Positions 1 to 8,410 of a stretch of 64,000 nucleotides of DNA are shown here, one piece after another (within the stretch, counting starts at the first letter, position 1; each line of letters opens with the position of its first letter). Under the pieces are notes generated by a model, which made no database searches, had not been told where the DNA came from, and was given only the letters and a program-made list of their open reading frames with translations. The position numbers and the translations under genes were made by a program. Source of the stretch: an uncultured Veillonella sp. (GTDB taxonomy: Bacteria > Bacillota > Negativicutes > Veillonellales > Veillonellaceae); assembly GCF_900545795.1 (NCBI RefSeq), contig NZ_URAR01000002.1:106248-170247 (forward strand), read 5' to 3'.

Positions 1-1
1 C

Positions 2-1954
2 ACTGTATATAATGATTTGCTTGAAATTAACGATTTCTTGACTTCCTATCAATTGGAACCTATCGAGCTTAGTGAAGATAAAAATATTTCGTTAGAGCAA
101 CGAGAGATTTTAGACAATTTTTTAAAAAATCAATTGAGCTATAAGGATTATGAATTAACTAGTGATGAGCGATTAGTCTTAGTGTTTTGGTCCCTTTTGG
201 TGACGCCAGAAATTACTATAGACCGGCTAGCAGAAATCCTTTCTGTATCGCGCTCTACCTTGTTAAAAGATTTAAAAGTTTTACGGCAAAAATTAGAACC
301 TTTTGAGATAGCTGTAGTATCTAAATCAGGTAAGGGCATTGCTGTTGAAGGTGATGAACTAGCCATACGAAAGGCTTTCTTTAATGCGTATAAGGAGCAC
401 CTATTTATTTCCCGGCTATTTATTCGTGATTGTTTGCCATTACTTCGAAGCGAAATATTGGAGCTAAGTCATCAAGTATATATCCATGTGGTAAATCTTA
501 TGATGGCGCAAAAATTTTTCTTTACAGAAGAATCGCTAGAAGCTTTGAGACAATATATTCTACTCATTGCCTATCGCGGGTCGGTGAATTCCGTGCCACT
601 CACTACAGCGCAGGAAAAGCAGTCTAAAGTTCGTTACGATATGGCGAAAGCCATTTTAAAGGTCATAGAAAAAGATGGTTTAGTTTTAGAAGTACAACTG
701 TTAGCGTACTTCTTAAATAGCTTGTATGTTGTACGAGACCGCAAGCCGGAATTTTCTTATTTGTCCATACAGTTTTTAGTTACTATTTTCTTAGAAAAAG
801 TATCCGATATATTGGGTTACAATCTTATAAAAGATCGTGATTTAATTGCTAATCTGAGCAATCATATGACAGATATTGTAGAACATGGCGTGCCAGCCAA
901 TCTAGAAAATTCGTCCATTCGTATCTATATGGAAAAGAACATGGACATTATTGAAAAGATTAAGTCTGCTGTGAGTATATTTGAAAATTATTTAGGACGT
1001 AGCCTTAGTGATTTAGAAGTAGCGTACATGGCTTTACATGTATCAGCAGCCATTGAAAAGCTAACAACTTTAAGCGCTGATGTAAGAGCCTTGCTAGTCT
1101 GCAACAGCGGAATTGGGACAGTTCAACTATTAAAGGCGAAGCTGCTTCGCCAATATAAGATGAAGATTGTAGATACGATCCAAGTCTTTGAGCTCTATGA
1201 GTATGATTTGACGAATGTGGATTGTGTTATTGCTACAGTGCCGCTTCCTAGTTGGTTAGATAAGGAGCATATTACAGTCAGTGTAAATCTACCAAAAGGT
1301 GATTTTGATAAGATATCTGATTTGCTGCGCAAGGTAACGGCCAATCACATGGGCTTTAGACATGTGGCAGACAATCAGAAGCTAAAGAAACTACTTCATG
1401 AGCTAAGTGAAGCCACTAAAGAATACCCAGGCCTCTATGAGGCTATTGAAGTACCGGCTTTAACGTATTGGGAGCAGGTAGAAAATAAGAAAAAACGCTT
1501 AGTGTCAGACTTCATGGATGTGAATTGCATTGATTTAGCCAGTGAAGCAGACAATTGGCAAGAGGCGATTCAAAAAAGTTCAGATTTATTGCTTAAAGAA
1601 GGCTATGTAGATGTAACCTTTGCACATAATGCTGTTAAATCAGTCAATCTCTATGGTCCTTATATTGTAATCGGCCCAGGGATTGCCTTCCCTCATGGGG
1701 GCTTTGAACAAGGGGCTTTGAAAACAGGATTTTCCTTGTTGCGATTGGCTAAACCAGTGCCCGTTGAAGATGGCGGCGAGTGCGATATTTTCATCGGCCT
1801 TAGTGCCGCTGATAGCAGCAGCCACTTGAACGCATTGTATTCCTTGATGGAATTAGTAAGCAATGAAGAATATTTACAGAAAATACGCCAAGCAAAGACC
1901 GCTGAAGAGGCGTTACAAATAACTCGCTGGTATGAAACTCATGAGGAGGTATAA
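2..1954 (+). CDS. PRD-containing PTS-regulated transcriptional activator (BglG/MtlR type), 5' end outside window
   Basis: Multi-domain activator whose DNA binding is set by PTS phosphorylation. The reading frame is open to the left edge, so the N-terminus is missing here; residue numbers count from a TTG at 17. Visible in order: a helix-turn-helix segment (about residues 45-100), two PRD-like helical domains with conserved histidines (about 190-350), an EIIB-like domain with the phosphorylatable Cys in CNSGIG (about residue 362), and a C-terminal EIIA domain with the active-site His in FPHGG (about residue 560). It sits directly upstream of an aldolase and a galactitol-type PTS, with its stop 2 bases before the next start, so it very probably activates this operon. 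The family is secure; the inducer is unknown. Confidence 0.9.
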   Translation, partial: TVYNDLLEINDFLTSYQLEPIELSEDKNISLEQREILDNFLKNQLSYKDYELTSDERLVLVFWSLLVTPEITIDRLAEILSVSRSTLLKDLKVLRQKLEPFEIAVVSKSGKGIAVEGDELAIRKAFFNAYKEHLFISRLFIRDCLPLLRSEILELSHQVYIHVVNLMMAQKFFFTEESLEALRQYILLIAYRGSVNSVPLTTAQEKQSKVRYDMAKAILKVIEKDGLVLEVQLLAYFLNSLYVVRDRKPEFSYLSIQFLVTIFLEKVSDILGYNLIKDRDLIANLSNHMTDIVEHGVPANLENSSIRIYMEKNMDIIEKIKSAVSIFENYLGRSLSDLEVAYMALHVSAAIEKLTTLSADVRALLVCNSGIGTVQLLKAKLLRQYKMKIVDTIQVFELYEYDLTNVDCVIATVPLPSWLDKEHITVSVNLPKGDFDKISDLLRKVTANHMGFRHVADNQKLKKLLHELSEATKEYPGLYEAIEVPALTYWEQVENKKKRLVSDFMDVNCIDLASEADNWQEAIQKSSDLLLKEGYVDVTFAHNAVKSVNLYGPYIVIGPGIAFPHGGFEQGALKTGFSLLRLAKPVPVEDGGECDIFIGLSAADSSSHLNALYSLMELVSNEEYLQKIRQAKTAEEALQITRWYETHEEV

Positions 1955-1956
1955 GG

Positions 1957-2586
1957 ATGAAAGTACAAGATTTGAGTCCAGTCACTGTCATTTTAAGAGG
2001 CTACGGCTATGATGTAGTGCGCAATGTGTGCGAGGCAATTTTGCCTTCAAAATATATTAAGAACATAGAAATTACTATGAATACAGAAGGTGCCATTGAG
2101 TGCATAGAAAAGATTTGTGCTCAGTATGGTAATCGCCTCAATGTGGGCGCTGGTACAGTGACTACCTTAGAACAGGCCAAAGCGAGCATTGAAGCAGGCG
2201 CTCAGTTCTTATTGGCTCCAGTAGTGCTCAGCAAAGAGATTATAGACTATGCTAAATCTAAAGGCGTTGTCACTGTTAGTGGGGCCTATTCGCCAACAGA
2301 AATTTGGCAAGCCCTTCAAAATGGCTCTGATGTAATCAAGGTATTTCCTATATCTAATGTGTGCGACACATATTTTAAAGATGTAAAAGCACCATTAGGA
2401 GAGTTTCCGCTCATGGCTGTAGGTGGTGTAAAGCTTAGCAATGCAAAAGAATTACTACAGCGCGGCGCTAGTCACTTAGGATTAGGTGGAGTATTCTCCA
2501 AAGATGTATTAAAAGCAAATGATTTAGAGGCGATGAAAAAAGAAGCACTCGCTTTTGATCAAGTTGTTGAGGAGGCTTTAAAATAA
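1957..2586 (+). CDS. KDPG/KDPGal-type aldolase
   Basis: Class I aldolase that cleaves a 2-keto-3-deoxy-6-phospho-aldonate (gluconate or galactonate epimer) to pyruvate and glyceraldehyde 3-phosphate. The 209-residue length fits the family. The Schiff-base Lys lies in VIKVFP (residue 128), the catalytic Glu in NIEIT (residue 38), and the phosphate/carboxylate loops are GAGTV and the SGAYSPTE segment. The start is backed by the AGGAGG that overlaps the previous stop. It lies in an operon with a PTS and a galactonate-dehydratase-like protein, which points to sugar-acid catabolism. The epimer used (KDPG or KDPGal) cannot be told by eye. Confidence 0.92.
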   Translation: MKVQDLSPVTVILRGYGYDVVRNVCEAILPSKYIKNIEITMNTEGAIECIEKICAQYGNRLNVGAGTVTTLEQAKASIEAGAQFLLAPVVLSKEIIDYAKSKGVVTVSGAYSPTEIWQALQNGSDVIKVFPISNVCDTYFKDVKAPLGEFPLMAVGGVKLSNAKELLQRGASHLGLGGVFSKDVLKANDLEAMKKEALAFDQVVEEALK

Positions 2587-3044
2587 TGAGTTCAAAAATG
2601 TATGACAAAAGCTGTGTATTCTTAAATGTGGAAGCGAATAGCAATGAAGAAGCGGTTCGCTGGTTAGCAGAGCAGTTATATGAACAAGGTCGTGTAAAAG
2701 AAGGGTATTTAACTCGTATTATTGAACGCGAAGCAGAATATCCAACAGGCCTTCTCTGTGGAGCTATTAATGTAGCAGTTCCTCATACCGAGGTTGAGTT
2801 GGTTAATCAGAAGACTTTAGGCATTGCTGTGTTAAAGAAGCCAGTACAGTTTCATCGCATGGATGCACCAGAAGAATTAGTTGATGTAAGCGTACTCTTT
2901 ATGTTTGCTTTAACTGAGGCTCATGCTCATGTGGAAATGCTTCAAAAAGTATTCGAGTTTATCCAAGGGGAAGGCAATTTGGAAGCCTTAACTAAGGCAG
3001 ATACCTTAGAAGCAGCTTTACAAGTATTAGATGAGAAACTGTAG
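2586..3044 (+). CDS. PTS EIIA component, galactitol/fructose family
   Basis: Cytoplasmic phosphocarrier of a sugar phosphotransferase system; it takes phosphate from HPr and passes it to the EIIB below. The 152-residue protein is a single EIIA-2 domain with the phospho-accepting His in AVPHTE (residue 67). Its ATG overlaps the stop of the aldolase by one base, indicating translational coupling. It resembles GatA-type proteins, and the adjacent EIIB and EIIC support that assignment. The sugar cannot be assigned from EIIA alone. Confidence 0.9.
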   Translation: MSSKMYDKSCVFLNVEANSNEEAVRWLAEQLYEQGRVKEGYLTRIIEREAEYPTGLLCGAINVAVPHTEVELVNQKTLGIAVLKKPVQFHRMDAPEELVDVSVLFMFALTEAHAHVEMLQKVFEFIQGEGNLEALTKADTLEAALQVLDEKL

Positions 3045-3111
3045 GCGTCTTAGGCTTTATAGTTTATAAAAATAATTTAAAATAAATGTTTTTTACGAGG
3101 AGGAATTTATT

Positions 3112-3393
3112 ATGAAACGTGTATTAATCGCTTGTGGTAATGGTATTGCAACTTCTACTATGGTAGCTATGAAAGTTAGAGAAGCGCTAAAAGAAAAAGG
3201 CATCGAAGTAAAAGTTGAACAATGTAAATTATTAGAAGTGCCAGCTAAAGGTGCTGATTACGATGTAGTTGTGACAACTGGTCGCTATGACAATACGACT
3301 AATTTGCAAACTCCAATTGTGTCTGGCATGGCATTCTTAACAGGCATTAATAAAGCGGCTACAGTTGATGAAATTGTAAAAGCATTAGGTTAA
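3112..3393 (+). CDS. PTS EIIB component, galactitol family
   Basis: Small phosphocarrier (93 aa) with the family P-loop and phosphocysteine near the N-terminus (LIACGNGIATS, Cys8). It moves phosphate from EIIA to the substrate bound in EIIC. An AGGAGG lies 8 bases upstream of the ATG. It matches GatB in length and in the position of the Cys. The 67-base gap to the EIIA gene and the hairpins downstream may set its expression relative to EIIC. Confidence 0.9.
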   Translation: MKRVLIACGNGIATSTMVAMKVREALKEKGIEVKVEQCKLLEVPAKGADYDVVVTTGRYDNTTNLQTPIVSGMAFLTGINKAATVDEIVKALG

Positions 3394-3404
3394 ATAGTGT
3401 ATGA

Positions 3405-3457
3405 GGCGACCGCGAGTTAGGTCGTGGTTGCCTTTCGTTAAGCTTCTTGAAGAAGCT
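3405..3457 (+). other. Two intercistronic hairpins between EIIB and EIIC genes
   Basis: The first hairpin has an 11-bp stem with G-U pairs (3405-3415 with 3422-3432) and is followed by a short T-rich stretch. The second is a small stem-loop within AGCTTCTTGAAGAAGCT (3441-3457), followed by ATTTTTA just before the EIIC ribosome binding site. They could be partial terminators or RNA-processing barriers that lower EIIC relative to EIIB. Confidence 0.55.
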
Positions 3458-3479
3458 ATTTTTATAGGAGGGTAATGTA

Positions 3480-4838
3480 ATGCAATTCTTATATGATGCG
3501 TTTCAGGCGTTATTAAAAGCGGGCGCCTTTGTCATGTTGCCTGTAATTATTACTGTTGTTGGTCTTTGCTTAGGTATGAAAATCACCCGTGCATTCCGCT
3601 CTGGTTTGACTGTAGGGATTGGCTTTGTTGGTATTAAATTAGTTATCGACATGCTGGCAGCTAATATTGGACCAGCGTCAAAAGCGATGGTAGAAAACTT
3701 TGGCTTACAGCTTGATATTATTGACGTAGGTTGGGGCGCGATTGCGTCTGTTACATGGGCGTCACCAATTATTCCATTATTAATTTTAACGATTTTCCTT
3801 GTAAACGTAGTGCTCTTATCTTTAAAAGCCACCGATACATTAGACGTAGATATTTGGAATTATCATCATATGGCTATCGTAGGTGTACTAGTTTACTTTG
3901 TAACTAATAATATTTTCGTAGCTGTTGCATCTGCAGCTGTTATGGCGTTTATTACTTTTAAATTATCCGACTGGACATCACCTTTGGTAGAACGCTTCTT
4001 TGGTATTCCAAATGTGTCCTTGCCAACTATGTCCTTCTTGTCTTCTGTAGTGATTGCATATCCTATGAATTGGATCTTAGATCGAATTCCTGGGGTTAAC
4101 AAAATTAGCATGGACCTTAACAAGGCTCAAAAATATTTAGGTATTTTTGGTGAATCCACTATGTTAGGCTTCATCCTTGGTTGTATTATTGGTGGTTTAG
4201 CTAAATACAGCGTGGGTGCTGCTTTCAACTTAGGTGTTCACATGGCCGCTGTTATGGTATTGATTCCTAAGATGACATCACTCTTCGTAGAAGGCTTAAT
4301 GCCAATCTCTGAAGCAGCTACTGAGTTTACATCTAAACGCTTTAAAAACCGCAAGTTCTTAATCGGTCTTGATGCGGCCGTAGTTGTTGGCGATAGCCGT
4401 GTTATTACTACAGCCCTTGTATTGATTCCTTTGACAATTTTAATGGCTGCGATTTTACCTGGTAACCGCGTAATGCCATTCGCTGATTTAGCAGTTATTA
4501 CATTCCGTATTGCCCTTGTGGTAGCTATTGCTCGCGGCAATGTGTTCAGAAGTATTTTAATGGGTTTAGTTGTTATGGCCGCTATCTTATATGCAGGAAC
4601 ATTAACATCTCCAGTACTTACTGCTGTAGCAACACAAACAGGACTTGATTTTAAAGGCCAAATGATTTCATCCTTCGCGTCTGTAAGTATGACTTTGAGC
4701 TTCTTAATCTATCAAGTATTCGTTAATAATTTGATGATTACAGTGCCAATTTTAGTTGTAGTACTTGGCGTTATTTACTACTTTGCTCAAAAAGCGTATA
4801 GAAAAGCTATTGCTGCTAACGAACAAGGTGAAATGTAA
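3480..4838 (+). CDS. PTS EIIC component, galactitol family permease
   Basis: Integral membrane permease of the PTS (452 aa, matching the ~450 aa of GatC). Many hydrophobic segments alternate with polar loops, beginning with residues ~12-35. It binds and translocates the substrate while EIIB phosphorylates it. GGAGGG lies about 7 bases before the ATG; an upstream ATG at 3474 meets a stop at once. The neighbouring aldolase and aldonate dehydratase suggest a sugar acid or its polyol relative rather than galactitol itself, because no tagatose-phosphate enzymes are present. Family firm, substrate uncertain. Confidence 0.88.
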   Translation: MQFLYDAFQALLKAGAFVMLPVIITVVGLCLGMKITRAFRSGLTVGIGFVGIKLVIDMLAANIGPASKAMVENFGLQLDIIDVGWGAIASVTWASPIIPLLILTIFLVNVVLLSLKATDTLDVDIWNYHHMAIVGVLVYFVTNNIFVAVASAAVMAFITFKLSDWTSPLVERFFGIPNVSLPTMSFLSSVVIAYPMNWILDRIPGVNKISMDLNKAQKYLGIFGESTMLGFILGCIIGGLAKYSVGAAFNLGVHMAAVMVLIPKMTSLFVEGLMPISEAATEFTSKRFKNRKFLIGLDAAVVVGDSRVITTALVLIPLTILMAAILPGNRVMPFADLAVITFRIALVVAIARGNVFRSILMGLVVMAAILYAGTLTSPVLTAVATQTGLDFKGQMISSFASVSMTLSFLIYQVFVNNLMITVPILVVVLGVIYYFAQKAYRKAIAANEQGEM

Positions 4839-4874
4839 TACATCTAGTTTCATATGATATTGTTTTGATACGGT

Positions 4875-5037
4875 ACTACTTTGATACTGTAACTGTTCCA
4901 ATAGTATGACTAATTGAATATAATAGGTGCTTAACAAAATAACTACTTTGGTGTAAAACTGTCTTAATGTAATGACTACTTTGGTGAAATAAGTATCTTA
5001 AGAAGCACGATTCATAAGGCTATAGTTACAGTATCAA
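4875..5037. repeat. Degenerate ~33-bp tandem repeat within a 14-bp inverted-repeat frame
   Basis: The motif ACTACTTTG recurs at 4875, 4942 and 4975, so the spacing is 67 (about 2 x 33) and 33. A diverged copy beginning ACTAATTG fills the gap near 4909. A perfect 14-bp inverted repeat, TTGATACTGTAACT (4881-4894) and AGTTACAGTATCAA (5024-5037), brackets the block and makes a 157-bp unit. It is non-coding and lies between the EIIC gene and the dehydratase gene. Confidence 0.6.
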
Positions 5038-5067
5038 CTAAATAGGAATTAAGGAGGAGGTAATAAA

Positions 5068-6216
5068 ATGAAGATTTCAAATATAGAATTATTTCAGGTA
5101 AAACCTAGATGGATTTTTGTGCGAGTAACAACTGATGAAGGTATTACTGGCTGGGGTGAAATGATCTCTGGTACTAAAACAGAAACAGTAATTGCTGGTG
5201 CCTATGAATGGGGCAATCGCATCTTACTAGGGCAAGATCCATTTGATATTGAGCGCTTATGGCAAAAGCTACATCGCTCTTTCTTCCGTGGTGGTCCTAT
5301 TAGCGGTACTATTGTATCTGGCTTTGAAATGGCCCTATGGGATATTAAAGGTAAAGCTTTAGGTGTACCAGTATGGCAATTACTTGGCGGTAAAGCACGA
5401 GATCGCATTAAAGTATATTCCTGGATTGGCGGTGACCGCCCATCTGATGTAGTGGCTCAAGCACAAGATCGCGTAGATAAGGGCTTTGACTCCATTAAAA
5501 TGAATGCGACAGAAGAGCTTCATTATATTGATAGCTTAGAAAAAGTGAATGCTGTGGTAGAACGCGTGGCATCTCTTCGCGAAGAATTTGGTAACAAATT
5601 AAATATTGGCGTAGACTTCCATGGTCGCGTACATAAAGCGATGGCAAAAGTATTAGCGCGCGCATTAGAACCATATCGTCCGATGTTCCTTGAAGAAGTA
5701 GTACTTCCTGAAAATGAAGAATCCTTCAAGGAGATTGCTAATCACACTTGTACGCCATTAGCAACAGGTGAGCGTCTTTACACTCGTTGGGCGTATAAAA
5801 ACATTTTCCGCGATAATGTAATTGATATTATTCAACCAGATGTAGCTATGGTGGGTGGCATTTTAGAAACTCGTAAAATTGCTGCTATGGCAGAAGCCTA
5901 TGATATTGCAGTAGCACCACATGCTCCATATGGACCGATTGCATTGGCAGCTACATTACAAGTGGACGTGTGTACTCCAAATGTGTTTATCCAAGAACAA
6001 TCCTTGGGCATTCACTACAACAAAGGCTTTGACCTCTTAGACTTTGTTGATAATAAGGAAATATTCTACTATAAAGATGGCTATGTGGCGATTCCAGAAG
6101 GCCCAGGTCTTGGTATTAAACTCAATGAAGAATTCATTGAAGAACATGGCAAGGCAGCTATCAATTGGACCAATCCGCAGTGGGAAAACTACGATGGCAC
6201 TGCTACTGAATGGTAA
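5068..6216 (+). CDS. dgoD: Galactonate dehydratase-like enolase-superfamily protein
   Basis: Mandelate-racemase-subgroup dehydratase expected to convert D-galactonate to 2-keto-3-deoxygalactonate. At 382 aa it equals E. coli DgoD, and the family catalytic residues fall at the same numbers: Asp183 and His185 in VDFHGR, Glu209, Glu235 in TGERL, Asp258 in QPDVA and His285 in APHAPYG. An AAGGAGG ribosome site precedes the ATG. It is downstream of the PTS and aldolase genes, and no 2-keto-3-deoxygalactonate kinase is visible, so it may act on a substrate already phosphorylated during uptake (inference). A paired terminator follows. Confidence 0.85.
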   Translation: MKISNIELFQVKPRWIFVRVTTDEGITGWGEMISGTKTETVIAGAYEWGNRILLGQDPFDIERLWQKLHRSFFRGGPISGTIVSGFEMALWDIKGKALGVPVWQLLGGKARDRIKVYSWIGGDRPSDVVAQAQDRVDKGFDSIKMNATEELHYIDSLEKVNAVVERVASLREEFGNKLNIGVDFHGRVHKAMAKVLARALEPYRPMFLEEVVLPENEESFKEIANHTCTPLATGERLYTRWAYKNIFRDNVIDIIQPDVAMVGGILETRKIAAMAEAYDIAVAPHAPYGPIALAATLQVDVCTPNVFIQEQSLGIHYNKGFDLLDFVDNKEIFYYKDGYVAIPEGPGLGIKLNEEFIEEHGKAAINWTNPQWENYDGTATEW

Positions 6217-6233
6217 TAGAAATAAAATAAGTG

Positions 6234-6276
6234 CAAAAACAACTTGGCTCTTGAGAAAGGGCCAAGTTGTTTTTGT
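6234..6276 (+). terminator. Rho-independent terminator of the sugar-acid operon
   Basis: A 15-bp perfect stem (6234-6248 with 6261-6275) with a 12-base loop ends in TTTTTG. It lies 18 bases after the dehydratase stop codon. The A-tract on the left arm makes it potentially bidirectional. Confidence 0.88.
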
Positions 6277-6384
6277 AATAAAATCTTTTTCACTCAGACA
6301 TCCCTCTGTCTAAGTCCTTATATATAATGTACTCAAGAAGTCAAGAGTGGCTTCAAGGATTTTTCATTTTTTCCTCCTTTGAAA

Positions 6385-6439
6385 TATACAAAAGGCCCTT
6401 CACATACATATGAATCGTATGTGGAGGGCTTTTTGTATA
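6385..6439. terminator. Second strong hairpin, terminator-like
   Basis: A stem of about 23 bp with two G-U pairs (6385-6407 with 6416-6438) and a T-run in the right arm (GGGCTTTTTG). It may be a backup terminator, or it may insulate the accessory genes from the PTS operon. The rest of 6217-6689 holds no gene that can be supported. Confidence 0.7.
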
Positions 6440-6564
6440 GGGCATGTATCAGCTTGCGATGGAATTTTAGATGGTTGACATAACCTCTTAAATGATGGGG
6501 AGTTAGTGATTTTTATTTTAATGTGACATACCTATGTCTGATTGCTTTGCTATGCTACAACTAT

Positions 6565-6598
6565 ACAGGTACAAACCTACAGGTACAAGCCTACAGGA
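6565..6598. repeat. 14-bp tandem repeat, 2.5 copies
   Basis: ACAGGTACAAACCT (6565-6578) is followed at once by ACAGGTACAAGCCT (6579-6592) and a partial ACAGGA. It lies about 90 bases upstream of a membrane-protein gene. A 14-bp palindrome GACATACCTATGTC sits just before it at 6525-6538. Together they could be a regulatory region; no consensus promoter is clear. Confidence 0.5.
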
Positions 6599-6689
6599 AA
6601 AAATATAAATGTAGCTATACAATTATCAGTCTGCGAATATGACTAGATATGTGCCACATCATTAGCACAACTAGATTAGGAGGGGTAGG

Positions 6690-7832
6690 ATGAATGAAAT
6701 AAATAGTTTGGCAGATGAAAAAATTAAGAAAGTATCGTTGTGTAAATTTTCTTTAAATTGGAAAGGGGCTTGTTTCATTAAGGATCCAACGCAAGGACCA
6801 TTAAGGCCTCTTGTAGATTTGACAGAGTCGGTAATTATTCTATGGATGTTTCTATTTGGCTTTATAGCATTAGGGATAGGTTGGCTGCTAAATTATTGGC
6901 AAGTGCAAACAATTGCAGGCATTTTAGTACTGTTTTTAGGGCTTGTTTCTCCTATAGTTGGTTATTTTGTTTAATTGATATTTAAGCCCCATAGTACATG
7001 GACATTTGGCGTGTATTTTTTCTTGGCTGTATTAACAATGTATTTGGGTGCTACAGTGATTCGCCTGCCGCCGATGATATTACTTATTGCGATGTTTGTA
7101 GCAGGCACATTCAGTGTTTGGGCCTTACTCGTCTCTGAGTGTATAGAACAAAAGCCATATATATTTGAAGGCATAGGGCTTTTTGTAGCGCTTTTGTTGC
7201 TATTGGTATCGTATGTTACACCTATTTCTGATATTAGCTTAGCGCCTTTAGGAGATATTAACCTGGCACCTCTGTTGAAGCTATTTGTTAACATTGGTAT
7301 CTTAACTCTTTTCTTTGGCTTATTAATTCGGCAATTTGTAAGAATTCGCATAGATACATTGGGGCGAGTTAGACGAAGTGCATTGGCTATTGTTCTGCAT
7401 TGTTTAGATGTTGATGAGCTTAGTGTTGCGTCTAATACTGAAGCTAATAGTAGTGGTGTAGCTAATAATAACAACGAGGAGATTAATGGTAATGGGACTA
7501 TAAATTGCCATGATGATATTGAGGGGCTAGCCCGATACAGTATTGCTAAATATGGGGTGCATTTAGATGCCCTTTCTAATAATTGGGAAGAAATAGAGGA
7601 TTCAGGCAGGCGCATTTTGATGGGAAAAAGTTCCTATGAAGAGACTGTAGCTTTAGCTAATCCTAACATAAGTAAAAAGGTTGATGCTTTATTAAATGAC
7701 GAGTTTATAGCCTCTCAATTATATAAATCGGCTCGATTATCTATGATTCGTTTAGTCGTGCCTTTATATGTTATTTTTACAGGGCTTTTCTTCAGCGTGT
7801 TGCGCTTAGTCGTGTCGGTTGTATTCCGTTAA
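6690..7832 (+). pseudogene. Unknown multi-pass membrane protein interrupted by one in-frame stop
   Basis: An AGGAGGGG site precedes ATG 6690. The frame gives 94 residues with two membrane segments, meets TAA at 6972-6974, and then stays open for another 285 residues to 7832. The downstream part begins at a TTG immediately after the stop, with no ribosome site, and carries four or more hydrophobic segments plus an Asn/Asp-rich loop near 7430-7520. The simplest reading is one protein of about 380 aa broken by a nonsense mutation; coupled translation or readthrough is possible. I do not recognise the family. It precedes the accessory cluster and may belong to it. Confidence 0.6.
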
Positions 7833-8180
7833 GGAGTATTTGTAATTAGTAATTGGTGACCTCAAAATTTTATTGATTAAAGAATATTTGTAGTAGGGAA
7901 TATTGTATATAAAGATATCGTGCAATTAATTAAGTCTTAGATCATTTTTCTTTGCTTTGTAATGATTAGTGTATGACAAAATTTATGGGCGTAAGGCTTA
8001 GTTTTAATCTTACTTTGGCGCTTTTTAGAGCTGATTTTGAATTGTTAAAATGATATAATGAACATAAGATGAATTTACGAACGTGAAGCATAAACCCGTG
8101 CAAAATTGAAAGAGTGTATAAGTAAGGCACTTTGCTATACCAAAGCGTATAAATTAAAATTGAGCGTATATACAATTTGA

Positions 8181-8378
8181 TTTAACATTTAATGGGATTT
8201 AGCGTGAAAAGTATTTAATACGCAATGGAATTTAGCATAAAAGAGATTTAACACTCAACGGAATTTAGCGTAAAAGAGATTTAACACTCAACGGGATTTA
8301 GTGTGAAAAGTGTTTAATACTCAATGGGATTTAGTATTAAAGAAGTTTAGCATTAAAGAAATTTAACAGTAATAGGTA
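8181..8378. repeat. 33-bp tandem-repeat array (five full units plus half-units)
   Basis: Units start at 8181, 8214, 8247, 8280 and 8313, each exactly 33 bp. Each begins TTTAAYA and carries a second TTTAG half-motif 16-17 bp later; degenerate half-units continue at 8346 and 8362. Every frame has stops, so it is non-coding. It ends about 30 bp before the start of the 478-aa gene. The rest of 7833-8410 is AT-rich and holds no supportable gene. Confidence 0.85.
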
Positions 8379-8410
8379 TTTAATATATTGTATTATCGCT
8401 AAGGGAGTCG

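Noticed and set aside
4881..5037. A full insertion sequence
   Set aside because: Only 157 bp and no transposase frame; at most a non-autonomous element.
6971..7615. Minus-strand 214-codon open frame opposite the broken membrane gene
   Set aside because: It is antisense to a frame with clear membrane-protein character and lacks a ribosome site.
6975..7832. Independent gene starting at the TTG after the stop
   Set aside because: The frame is shared with the upstream part and no ribosome site exists, so one interrupted gene is simpler.
7966..8175. Minus-strand open frame of 69 codons
   Set aside because: No ribosome site, odd composition, no family features; probably chance in AT-rich DNA.
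8181..8378. 33-bp repeats as a CRISPR array
   Set aside because: Units are contiguous with no unique spacers and no cas genes are present.
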